Source: Bacteroidales bacterium UBA5235
Lineage (GTDB): Bacteria > Bacteroidota > Bacteroidia > Bacteroidales > VadinHA17
Assembly: GCA_002409145.1 (NCBI GenBank)
Contig: DHUL01000037.1
Coordinates: 42,610 to 106,609, forward strand
Reading direction: 5' to 3'
Length of the DNA: 64,000 nt
Part shown: positions 8,336-15,717 of the stretch, piece after piece
Layout of the letters: each line of letters begins with the position of its first letter
How positions within the stretch are numbered: the stretch's first letter is position 1
Notes under the pieces: model-generated
What the model was told of the DNA's origin: nothing
The model's input: only the letters and a program-made list of their open reading frames with translations
Database searches by the model: none
Program-made: the position numbers and the translations under genes

Positions 8336-8530
8336 TTACTTTCTATACTGCCTGATCTGGAAGAAGAAAGAGAGACATGTGAGCGCTGCCACAACTGCCA
8401 TGAGTATCATGGCTAATCTGTGATAGGGACCGGTCGGCGGAAGAATCGCCATAATGACTGTTATAACCAGGGTGATCAGGCTGATTATGAATCCTGCCTT
8501 CAGCAACTTTATTCTTTTAATTGAGCTCAA
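8336..8530 (-). CDS. Possible small two-helix membrane protein
   Basis: An open frame of 64 residues with two hydrophobic segments and a basic C-terminus (FFFQIRQYRK). The only available start is TTG at 8530; the first internal Met is residue 27. It resembles the small membrane proteins common in this part of the window, but there is no recognised family and the start is weak. It could be spurious. Confidence 0.35.
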   Translation of the reverse strand: MSSIKRIKLLKAGFIISLITLVITVIMAILPPTGPYHRLAMILMAVVAALTCLSFFFQIRQYRK

Positions 8531-8665
8531 GACAAGGCCCTCCCCTCACTGTTGCCGGTTTACCGAAGCGTAACTTCCTCTTTGTTTTTCATACTGAACA
8601 TATATGCAATGAATAGATTCCCGATCGAAACATGCTGGCGGGCTTCCCCGGGTTAGTGGGCCGGA

Positions 8666-9136
8666 TCAGGCTGGCTGGCCCTGTTGGCTGTACACCAGCA
8701 GAGTTATGACACCGACGATTATGAAAGCAGCGCATCTGATGGCAGTGGCCCTGTAGAAGCGGTGCCTTTCGCTGGAGTTTCTGATAAGGGCAAGAAGCAG
8801 CATCAGTGCTGTGACCACCAGGCCACAGTTGATGAGGATTCTTGTCATAGGATAATTGTTCAGGGCAAATAATAATCCCAAAGTCAGTTGAGACAGTCCA
8901 AGCCCGGTTCCTGCTGCAACAACGATTCTCCAGGGTCCCAGACCCTTGTAGGATTCGGAATTGAATATTTTCCGAATCGGAATTTCGTTAAAGAGGGCGA
9001 ATCCAAGGTAGAGGTAGACGGTACCCAGCACCACCAGGAAGACAGATGTGATTAGCGAATGGAAAGGCACGTTGAGCAATGCCATCAGGATGCCGATTAT
9101 GGCTCCGGCGATGAGGATTAGTTCGGGCTTCTTCAT
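8666..9136 (-). CDS. Multispanning membrane protein of unknown function
   Basis: A 156-residue protein with about five hydrophobic segments, starting MKKPELILIAGAIIGILMALL. It contains a short polar loop (NEIPIRKIFNSESYKGLGPWR) and a basic cytoplasmic loop (RNSSERHRFYR). I do not recognise the family. It stands alone: 135 bp separate it from the possible small gene at 8336, and 154 bp of AT-rich sequence separate it from the island upstream. Confidence 0.65.
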   Translation of the reverse strand: MKKPELILIAGAIIGILMALLNVPFHSLITSVFLVVLGTVYLYLGFALFNEIPIRKIFNSESYKGLGPWRIVVAAGTGLGLSQLTLGLLFALNNYPMTRILINCGLVVTALMLLLALIRNSSERHRFYRATAIRCAAFIIVGVITLLVYSQQGQPA

Positions 9137-9290
9137 ACTTTTGGATTAGAGACATTTGACTTTCGATGATAATTTGGTAATCTGGTACTAAGTTATTATA
9201 TTATTGTTATCAAATCAGTTACAGCCAATATTCTTCTGCGATGAAATTAATAAACCTGCCAACACTTTGTACAGACTCTTTAGTAAGGTT

Positions 9291-9773
9291 TTAAACAAAC
9301 ATATTATATAATGAGGCCAGGAAATTATCCATGGCGTGAAGAATGAAAACCAGGATTATTGCATCTTCCTTTCTGTATCTTCCAAGGTAATATGCTAAGG
9401 CATAAATTATTCCAACCAAAAACGTAATTAATACATAAAGAAAACTGTATGTATGATTCAATGCAAACGCCAGAGAAGAAGCTAATACTGCAATCCAGAT
9501 GTTCTTCCATGGTCTTTTAACGATCTTACAGATAATTTCAATTATTAATGATTGAAACAAAAGCGTTTCTATGATTGGAACAGCTATAACCGCAATTAAC
9601 AGATCAATAACGATATTATCTGTTTTCCAGTAACCTGCCGACTCAGGTTCCGGTAAAAATGTGGTTATTGCAGCCAGCAATAAAGTAGGAACCAGGAATA
9701 TTAAAATATATTTAATAGTCGGAACCTTAATCAAATAACTGACTGAAAAGATATGTATTGAACCTTTATGCAA
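9291..9773 (-). CDS. CPBP-family intramembrane protease-like protein, degenerate first motif
   Basis: A 160-residue protein with about five membrane segments. It keeps two motifs of the CPBP/Abi (Rce1-like) family: FxxxH (Phe103-His107) and HxxxN (His146-Asn150). The first motif EExxxR is altered to E69-T-x3-Q74, so proteolytic activity is doubtful. The only start is TTG at 9773, directly after in-frame TAA and TAG; the protein is short for the family and may have lost its N-terminus. CPBP proteins often serve as self-immunity proteins beside bacteriocin genes, which fits this island. It is the last gene of the island. Confidence 0.65.
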   Translation of the reverse strand: MHKGSIHIFSVSYLIKVPTIKYILIFLVPTLLLAAITTFLPEPESAGYWKTDNIVIDLLIAVIAVPIIETLLFQSLIIEIICKIVKRPWKNIWIAVLASSLAFALNHTYSFLYVLITFLVGIIYALAYYLGRYRKEDAIILVFILHAMDNFLASLYNMFV

Positions 9774-9826
9774 CTATTATGAATTTAGCATTACATAGTC
9801 CTTATGACCGTTATTAAGCAGAATTG

Positions 9827-10201
9827 TCATCCTTTTTTGAAGAAAATGCTAACAACCATGAGATTTATTCCGATGGCTATCACTGTGCCAATCAGAGTAC
9901 CCAGTATATCATGGAAATCGAAAGTAGCCCATGGAAGAAATATCTGAATAAACTCATAGGCTGCTAAACCCAAACCAACCGACAAGATTCCCCAAATCCT
10001 GGGTTTGATTGTTCTGTAGTCTTTGAACCAAATGAATAACGAAGAAATAGTCAATACTCCACCAGTATTAGCTGAAGTATCATGAATGAAACCCATAGTA
10101 GCATTGTGATGAGGAAGAAACCTCATCAGTGTAACTCCCAGGGAGGTCAGGATAAAGAAAGCAATAAACAGGAATAAATCAGTGTTCCTTGGATCAGTCA
10201 T
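9827..10201 (-). CDS. VanZ-like membrane protein
   Basis: A 124-residue protein with four hydrophobic segments. It has the VanZ signature YEFIQ-x9-FDFHDILGTLIG, with the conserved Glu, Gln and two Asp residues. VanZ gives low-level teicoplanin resistance in enterococci; the role of most relatives is unknown, though several sit in antibiotic or peptide clusters. I start it at the ATG at 10201 (MTDPRNTD) because the longer frame adds an unlikely 11 residues. It lies in the same direction as the bacteriocin genes and could help in immunity; this is inference only. Confidence 0.75.
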   Translation of the reverse strand: MTDPRNTDLFLFIAFFILTSLGVTLMRFLPHHNATMGFIHDTSANTGGVLTISSLFIWFKDYRTIKPRIWGILSVGLGLAAYEFIQIFLPWATFDFHDILGTLIGTVIAIGINLMVVSIFFKKG

Positions 10202-10264
10202 TATTATGTAAGTGTTTAATCTTAAGTAGCACAAACTTTCAAGTTTTCCGGAAAATGAAAAGAA

Positions 10265-10453
10265 TCATTCTTTCTTTCTCTTGCGGGACAGGGAAATCCA
10301 TCCTAAAACAACCACTGATCCGGTAGCATAAAGCAGCACAGATGTTGCCTTAGAGAGGTTAGCCATGTCACTTAATAACCAATAGTAAGTCATCATGATG
10401 ACATACAACAGGGAAATCAGGGCAAGTGCAATTTTAAGAACTGTTCTGTTCAT
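10265..10453 (-). CDS. Small two-helix membrane protein, possible immunity protein
   Basis: A 62-residue protein: MNRTVLKIALALISLLYVIMM, a short loop, a second helix (SVLLYATGSVVVLGWISL) and a strongly basic end (SRKRKKE). Size and form match the small membrane immunity proteins of class II bacteriocins, but sequence similarity to a named family was not recognised. The start is the ATG at 10453; a TTG at 10468 would add five residues. Confidence 0.5.
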   Translation of the reverse strand: MNRTVLKIALALISLLYVIMMTYYWLLSDMANLSKATSVLLYATGSVVVLGWISLSRKRKKE

Positions 10454-10893
10454 GTTGTATAAATTCAAGTCGATTTATGCAGGAGAAAATCGATCATCTA
10501 CAGATTCAGTATGTTAAAGATAAGAATTTATCACGTTTGAGAGCAAAGATTGCCGCTGATCGGACTTCTTCTGTCACATTACTGGTAAGCTATAATTGGT
10601 AGAGGTTTTCCTGCTGTGTTCCTGCTCCCTGGTTTTATCCAGATTGGTTTTATAATAGGCTTCACAGAAGATAGCTTTAAAACTCCGGGTGTTCTATTTA
10701 TAGTTGGCGAATAACTGGATCAGAATCAAAACAACCACTCCTCAGTGGAACGGTCAGATCTCTTTTAGTAATTTTTTTTGAATAGATGTTTTCATGAAAG
10801 GAGCAATAAACCAAGTGAAGAGTGAATATACACTATGCCAATAGGAAGATAGACATTAGGCACTATTCGATGGCAAGTTATTCTGTACTAAAC
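10454..10893. other. 440-bp AT-rich gap inside the island
   Basis: No convincing gene was found on either strand. A 5-bp stem with a 4-nt loop (CCACT-CCTC-AGTGG, 10735-10748) lies about 150 nt after the upstream small gene; on the minus strand it is followed by TTGTTTTGATT and may be a weak terminator. The gap may separate a peptide transcript from the VanZ/CPBP group. Confidence 0.4.
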
Positions 10894-11085
10894 CTATTCC
10901 CTATTTCTCCTTTTTACCCTTCTTCTATACTCAATAAGTAATGAATTTATCAATCCTCCAACCAAAAGAATAATAAACAAAATATTATCAGTTTTAGTCA
11001 GGTCCTCAATAAAGATCAACTTGTAAAGAATATAGACTGCCAAAGCAACTAAGATGACAAATACAATTGTAGTAACAGTTCTCAT
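10894..11085 (-). CDS. Small two-helix membrane protein next to the bacteriocin-like peptides
   Basis: A 63-residue protein with two hydrophobic segments (MRTVTTIVFVILVALAVYIL and NILFIILLVGGLINSLL) and a very basic C-terminus (EYRRRVKRRNRE). It lies 113 bp downstream of the second double-glycine peptide in the same direction. In known class II bacteriocin loci the immunity gene is a small membrane protein placed just after the peptide genes, so this is the best immunity candidate. It has no double-glycine leader, although LLVGGL occurs inside the second helix. Confidence 0.55.
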   Translation of the reverse strand: MRTVTTIVFVILVALAVYILYKLIFIEDLTKTDNILFIILLVGGLINSLLIEYRRRVKRRNRE

Positions 11086-11198
11086 TTCAGTAAAATAACT
11101 GAAGAAAGCCTACTTTGTTTTTACCACAGAATTTGGGTTTTAACGAAATAACCCTAATGTTCCTAAATGACAAAAACACTTAATAAACCCTCTTTTAG

Positions 11199-11387
11199 TT
11201 AATCTAGTGTGGCTGCCTTGTAAATTATACAGCCTATTCCTGCAGCCTTTACTATGACATAACCCACCCCAGATAATGCCAAGAGGGGAGAGATAATATT
11301 AGCAACACCTACTGCAACACAAAAGCCATCCCAAAAGTTACCTCCTTGAGTTTCACTTAACTCATCATATGTTAGAATCCTTATCAT
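11199..11387 (-). CDS. Bacteriocin-like peptide B with double-glycine leader
   Basis: A 62-residue precursor. The leader of 16 residues (MIRILTYDELSETQGG) is close to the double-glycine consensus: Leu at -12, Glu at -8, Leu at -7, Thr at -4, Gly-Gly at -2/-1. Cleavage would release a 46-residue hydrophobic peptide starting NFWDGFC, with two cysteines and a small-residue-rich helix (SGVGYVIVKAAGIG) suited to membrane insertion. The gene lies 11 bp after peptide A and downstream of the C39 exporter. It could be the second half of a two-peptide bacteriocin or a signal peptide; length and hydrophobicity favour the former. Confidence 0.8.
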   Translation of the reverse strand: MIRILTYDELSETQGGNFWDGFCVAVGVANIISPLLALSGVGYVIVKAAGIGCIIYKAATLD

Positions 11388-11398
11388 AATTCTTAGTA

Positions 11399-11605
11399 TT
11401 ATTCTACGACAATTCCTTCACTTTCCCAATATTTTTTCGCAGCAAGGGCTGCTGCACAACCAACTGCAGGTGCAGCTGCTAAAGGTGCCAAAACAAACCC
11501 AAAGCAAGCAATCATAGCAGCTGAACCGCATAGTAATCCAGTTAGAGTGCTGAATTTTAATCCACCATTTACTGTTTCCATTTGACACGTCTGAAGTTCT
11601 TTCAT
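11399..11605 (-). CDS. Bacteriocin-like peptide A with double-glycine leader
   Basis: A 68-residue precursor with a 15-residue leader (MKELQTCQMETVNGG): Leu at -12, Met at -7, Val at -4, Gly-Gly at -2/-1. The leader also contains a cysteine. The predicted mature peptide has 53 residues. It is dominated by Ala, Gly, Leu and Phe, contains three cysteines, and ends in a charged tail (KKYWESEGIVVE). It is the first of two adjacent peptide genes 190 bp downstream of the peptidase-C39 exporter, its likely processing enzyme. The frame is short and low in complexity, but leader and context together make it credible. Confidence 0.8.
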   Translation of the reverse strand: MKELQTCQMETVNGGLKFSTLTGLLCGSAAMIACFGFVLAPLAAAPAVGCAAALAAKKYWESEGIVVE

Positions 11606-11795
11606 AGCGAGACAATTTTAACTTTCACCTACTCTATTATTGGCTTTTCGGTTTCTGCCTGCAGACGAAAAATGTTAAATTCCATCTGCATTATCAAAGT
11701 AAAAACAGTGCAGTCCAATAATACAGGATTGGCGTATTTTTCTTCCTGCCGAACCTGGTTTTTGTTTGCTGATAATACACCTGGCGGTTGAAAAT

Positions 11796-13991
11796 CTAAG
11801 CCTTAATCTGCTTTGCCAGATCAAATTCCTCCCAAAACCTTTTGTAAAGGTTCTCCTTCATCAACAGCTCGCTATGGGTTCCTGAAGCTGTTATGGTCCC
11901 TCCCTCAAGAAGGTAAATCCTGTCACATATTTTCCTGATAATATTAATTCTGTGAGTAACGAGCAGTATTCCAACTGAAGCCCTGATCCTCATCAGAATT
12001 TTCAATATGAGAGATTCTGTATCCCGGTCCATTCCTGAGGTGCCTTCGTCAATGATCAAAATATCAGGATCATTGAACAATGTTCGCATGAATGCAATTA
12101 CTTGTTTTTGACCCCCTGACAGCTTGACACCTTCTTCTCCGGTTAATGTGGCAAATCCAAGTGGCAAACTATTAACGAATTGTTCAAGTCCGAATTCAGC
12201 GGTCAACCGTACAAGTCTGGCAATTTTGGTCTCATCAGGATCAGGAATAATGTTTTCTAGGACTGTCCCATTGAAAATATGAACATCCTGAGGGATAAGA
12301 CCAATCGACTTGCGCCATTTAGCCATAGGTATTTCCTGATGTGCAGAATGATCATTCACTGTTATAACACCAGATTCAGGGTCATAAAAGCGCATCAGGA
12401 TATTGACCAGAGTGCTTTTCCCCGAACCGGATTCGCCAACCAATGCGACAATCCTGCCCTTCCTGATCTCAAAACCTATATCCTTTAACAGCAGCTTTTG
12501 TCCAGGGAATCGAAATGAAATACCCTTTAATCCTATACCGACAATATCAGGAAAATCTTCCTTTAGATCTGCAGGGATTTCCTCCGCCTTCAACTGGGTA
12601 AATTCAAACATCCTTTCAAGCGCCACCTTCGCCTCACTCAAAGGAATGGAAACGAGGGCCAGGTTTAAAACTGAAGGCAGCAGGGTCGAACTAAGTGTAA
12701 TGATAGCCATCAGTTCGCCCTGGGTCATCCTCGTCCCCATAACTTCAAGCGATGTGAATAACAGTAATCCCATCAGATATAAGGTCCCCGCCAGGTTGGT
12801 AACTATGCCCAGCTTAATTTTAATCTTGCCAAGAGAGAATGCCCTCTCCTGAAACAAACTGAAAATTGATTTATTCCTGCCCTCATAAAAACTCTGCCAC
12901 CCCATGCTCTTAATCTCCGTAATTCCCTTTAAAGTGCTGATGAAGTTACTTTCGTTGAGCGCATAACCCGCCATCAGATCCTGCTGGGATTTTATCACTG
13001 GTTTATTCCATTTGTGAACCAGGAGAAAAAACAATGGGACTGCTGTAGTCGAGATTGTTCCGGCGATCGTAGAGTAAGACCAAATCATTGCCAACGTTAT
13101 CAAAACAATCAGACAATCTATTACATAAACACTGACCACTTCGGAAATAACCCGCTGAATCCTGAGAGTATCATTAAGACGGGCAACCATGTCCCCCGTT
13201 TTACGTGAATCGAAGAATGGCTTTGGCAAACCAAGCAGCGATCTGTAGAATCCATCAACGACCCTGATATTGTATGTCTTGCCCTGGGATAATAACGTCG
13301 TCTGACGGATAGCGGTAAGTACCACCCTCACAGCAAGAAGCATGAACACTAAAACGATTGAAACGATCAGCATCCGATTATTGCCGGATGGCAAGATATC
13401 ATCCAGTAATTTCTGTGTAAAGACTGCCATTACAACTCCAAGCCCGGAAACGAGAATGCCAACAAAAAAACTAGCAGTCAACAATTCAATATCGGGTTTG
13501 ACAGTTTCAGCTATCCACTGACGCTTCCTTCTTATCGTTGTTTCATGATAGGTAAAATTCTTCCCTGGAGCAACTGCAAGGCATTTATGGCTCAACCAGA
13601 TTTTTTCAACTTCATCCCGGGTTCTTAAAACAAGTCCCCGGGCCGGATCCCAGATTATGAATCGGTTATCTATATAACCATACGATACAACATAATGCTC
13701 GTATCCCTTTCCCGGGGTTACGTGAAGGATCAGAATCCCGGTATACTCAGTAATATTTTTTATAGTAGCCTCATAGCCTGTAGCTACCATACCTGATGAC
13801 TTGGCAGCCTGATACAAACCCAGCATGGTTGTCCCTGACTGGCTTGTGCCGCTCAATAGGCGTATCTGATCAATAGTTGAATCCCCTCCAGAATACCTTA
13901 TGATTGATGCAAGGCATGCTGCTCCACAGTCTGTAGAGTCGTGCTGCAACAATGAGACCTCCTTAATCCTTTTTAGATTAATCGCTGTCAT
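11796..13991 (-). CDS. Peptidase-containing ABC exporter (PCAT) with C39 domain
   Basis: A 731-residue ATP-driven transporter that removes double-glycine leaders and exports the peptide. The N-terminal C39 domain (about 1-140) is complete: Gln16, catalytic Cys22 (STDCGAAC), His99 (YEHYVV) and Asp115 (WDPARG). A six-helix exporter domain follows (about 165-450). The nucleotide-binding domain has Walker A GESGSGKS at 519-526, the signature LSGGQ at 624-628, Walker B ILIIDE at 644-649 and the H-loop His680. The start overlaps the end of the thioredoxin-like gene by 14 bp, so translation is coupled. Its likely cargo is the two peptides just downstream. No HlyD-type adaptor gene is in the window. 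Confidence 0.95.
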   Translation of the reverse strand: MTAINLKRIKEVSLLQHDSTDCGAACLASIIRYSGGDSTIDQIRLLSGTSQSGTTMLGLYQAAKSSGMVATGYEATIKNITEYTGILILHVTPGKGYEHYVVSYGYIDNRFIIWDPARGLVLRTRDEVEKIWLSHKCLAVAPGKNFTYHETTIRRKRQWIAETVKPDIELLTASFFVGILVSGLGVVMAVFTQKLLDDILPSGNNRMLIVSIVLVFMLLAVRVVLTAIRQTTLLSQGKTYNIRVVDGFYRSLLGLPKPFFDSRKTGDMVARLNDTLRIQRVISEVVSVYVIDCLIVLITLAMIWSYSTIAGTISTTAVPLFFLLVHKWNKPVIKSQQDLMAGYALNESNFISTLKGITEIKSMGWQSFYEGRNKSIFSLFQERAFSLGKIKIKLGIVTNLAGTLYLMGLLLFTSLEVMGTRMTQGELMAIITLSSTLLPSVLNLALVSIPLSEAKVALERMFEFTQLKAEEIPADLKEDFPDIVGIGLKGISFRFPGQKLLLKDIGFEIRKGRIVALVGESGSGKSTLVNILMRFYDPESGVITVNDHSAHQEIPMAKWRKSIGLIPQDVHIFNGTVLENIIPDPDETKIARLVRLTAEFGLEQFVNSLPLGFATLTGEEGVKLSGGQKQVIAFMRTLFNDPDILIIDEGTSGMDRDTESLILKILMRIRASVGILLVTHRINIIRKICDRIYLLEGGTITASGTHSELLMKENLYKRFWEEFDLAKQIKA

Positions 13992-14499
13992 ACAAATACT
14001 TCATTATTGTTTCCGGCTTAACCGAGCCTCTGAATATCTTAACAAGCCGAAGACTGTCGTTGTATATAAAATTGGCCGGAATGATATTAGCTCCAAACAA
14101 TTCACTCAATTTTAAATCAGGATCATGTATTATATGTAGATGCGATGTATCTATGATTTTGAAATCCTTAAGAAAAGATCTGATCTCAGATTTTCCAGCG
14201 TAACTTACCAGGATGATTCTGGAATTGCAGCTTTGGGAGTCATTGGATATAAGAGAGGAAATTTCATACCTGCAATGATCACACTCCGGGTGAAAGAAAG
14301 TGATCAGTAAGGGTCCCGATGTAAGCCAGGAAGTATTGAATTCTTCCCCATTGATATCAGTCAATACTAAATCCGGCAGAATCCTGATCCTTTCCAATGC
14401 GCCTTCCACCCGTGACTTGCGTGTGAGAATAGCTACAATCAACAATACAATAATGATTATCGGGATCAACAGTAAGAATTTCGCAATTCTCCGTTTCAT
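13978..14499 (-). CDS. Membrane-anchored thioredoxin-like protein of the export operon
   Basis: A 173-residue protein with an N-terminal membrane anchor (about residues 7-26) and a TlpA/redoxin-type domain. The active site is FFHPECDHCRYE, a CxxC pair (Cys-Asp-His-Cys); the conserved cis-proline is in ANIIPANFIYN. The domain should face the periplasm. The gene overlaps its upstream neighbour in ATGA and the exporter by 14 bp. The exported peptides carry two and three cysteines, so a role in forming or breaking their disulfides is likely but unproven. Confidence 0.8.
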   Translation of the reverse strand: MKRRIAKFLLLIPIIIIVLLIVAILTRKSRVEGALERIRILPDLVLTDINGEEFNTSWLTSGPLLITFFHPECDHCRYEISSLISNDSQSCNSRIILVSYAGKSEIRSFLKDFKIIDTSHLHIIHDPDLKLSELFGANIIPANFIYNDSLRLVKIFRGSVKPETIMKYLYDSD

Positions 14500-15152
14500 G
14501 GCATTGCATCAATTGTTAAAAACATAATAACCGCGATCCATACTGCGACAGCGGGAACATAGGTCGATAAAACAACCTTATCCGCCGCCCCCTTCCTTAT
14601 TGATCCGATTCTGGATAGGCCGAATGCAAGCAGCAATACATAAAGTGCCTGAAAAATGTTAACGCTCTGCAGGGGATAGATCCAATAGGATGCGACTTCT
14701 GACCGGCTGAAAAGATTAATCAATGACAGCGGATAAAAGAAACTAATATCTTCAAGTGTGTAATTACCAGCAAAAAAAATAAACCATAACAGTTTCATCA
14801 CCGAAGCCAAAATGAACACTATTTCGCACAAGACGACTACTTTAAAGATCTTACCTAGAGTAATCTCCTTGTGCAGATCGCTGAAGAATGCACCTATAAA
14901 TAAAACCACACTCAAGGCAGAAAATTTGAGAAGTAGCAATATAGGTGTAATTGCATAGGTCACCCAGGAATATGATTTCATCCTGTAAAAGAGCTCCATC
15001 GATCGTTCGTATGTCAGCTGCTCGCTGTAGGTATTGAAAAAGACGATTTCATCAATCAGAAGTGTTTGAGAAGCGATAAGGAAAAGTATGTCTATCATTA
15101 CTATCCCGGAAAACAGCTTCCACCCTCTTAAAGACAAGGCTCTGGCAATCAT
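14496..15152 (-). CDS. Multispanning membrane protein of the peptide-export operon
   Basis: A 218-residue protein with about five or six hydrophobic segments and no recognised domain. It is translationally coupled to the thioredoxin-like gene (ATGA overlap at 14496-14499) and forms one operon with it and the exporter. This constant company suggests an accessory part of the export machine, or an electron donor for the thioredoxin-like protein. However, I see no cysteine pair typical of DsbD or VKOR proteins. Function unknown. Confidence 0.7.
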   Translation of the reverse strand: MIARALSLRGWKLFSGIVMIDILFLIASQTLLIDEIVFFNTYSEQLTYERSMELFYRMKSYSWVTYAITPILLLLKFSALSVVLFIGAFFSDLHKEITLGKIFKVVVLCEIVFILASVMKLLWFIFFAGNYTLEDISFFYPLSLINLFSRSEVASYWIYPLQSVNIFQALYVLLLAFGLSRIGSIRKGAADKVVLSTYVPAVAVWIAVIMFLTIDAMP

Positions 15153-15227
15153 ACCTTCATTATTAAGAATCTATCTTCAAACCAAGGATATGCACTTCAG
15201 TAATGCGCATTTATAGTCTTAACTTAA

Positions 15228-15473
15228 TTAATGTCCCTCCATAACCTTCTCTACTTTTATTACTATCCTTCTGGAATCACCATAGTAGTAGGATTCCCGA
15301 ACATTGGAATACCTGATATCAACACCCATCCCTTTCATCTCCTGAAGGGTTTCAAACAGCATTGAACGACTTAGATTCATCTTGTACGCAAACTCCTCTG
15401 GCGGACCGGTTGCCTTCATGGCAATAAGAGAGTCCATCCGTTGCAAACGTGCAATGTATTTTGACAACGACAT
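15228..15473 (-). CDS. Small HTH DNA-binding protein heading the bacteriocin island
   Basis: An 81-residue protein. Residues about 1-60 look like a helix-turn-helix (YIARLQRMDSLIAMKATG, then PEEFAYKMNLSRSMLFETLQEMKGMG), followed by a wing (VDIRYSNVRESYYYGD). Similar small HTH proteins accompany double-glycine peptide genes in other Bacteroidota. The start is the ATG at 15473; the frame is open to 15503, but that ATG overlaps a clear -7 box. The membrane-protein gene follows 75 bp downstream with no good promoter of its own, so the island operon probably starts here. Confidence 0.7.
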   Translation of the reverse strand: MSLSKYIARLQRMDSLIAMKATGPPEEFAYKMNLSRSMLFETLQEMKGMGVDIRYSNVRESYYYGDSRRIVIKVEKVMEGH

Positions 15474-15500
15474 GATTACTATTTTAGAAATGCAGCACTT

Positions 15501-15531
15501 CAAATTTAAGAAGGGTTTTTAAGAATGTCAA
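15501..15531 (-). promoter_or_regulatory. Promoter of the bacteriocin island (HTH gene)
   Basis: The minus strand reads TTG (15531-15529), 20 nt, then TAAATTTG (15508-15501). This matches the Bacteroidota -33 and -7 elements (TTG and TAnnTTTG). It ends 27 nt before the HTH start codon and fixes the start at 15473. Confidence 0.65.
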
Positions 15532-15648
15532 CACTGCTTGCAAAATATTTTGATATATGGTTCTTCGAGATGACTTTTTATAACAATCATGGTTCCTGCC
15601 GACTGAGGTCATAATCAAGATCCTGACTTGAGAATATCTTAGATTTAC

Positions 15649-15678
15649 TTGACATGAGCAGTCAAATGGCGTAAATTT
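15649..15678 (+). promoter_or_regulatory. Probable promoter of the lipoprotein gene with an inverted repeat
   Basis: TTG at 15649, 20 nt from its third base to TAAATTTA at 15671-15678 (one mismatch to TAnnTTTG). The -33 region is also one arm of TTGAC-ATGAGCA-GTCAA (15649-15665), an operator-like inverted repeat. It lies in the divergent region shared with the HTH gene. Confidence 0.35.
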
Positions 15679-15717
15679 ATATGGCATTACTGGGGAGAAA
15701 CCTAAAAATCAATGCCT

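Noticed and set aside
11629..11691. 20-codon mini-frame (ATGCAGATGG...TAG, minus strand) between exporter and peptides
   Set aside because: No leader, no similarity and no good promoter spacing; too short to support. It could still be an upstream regulatory frame.
15484..15687. 67-residue minus-strand frame upstream of the HTH gene
   Set aside because: Covers the HTH promoter and the divergent promoter region; no similarity.
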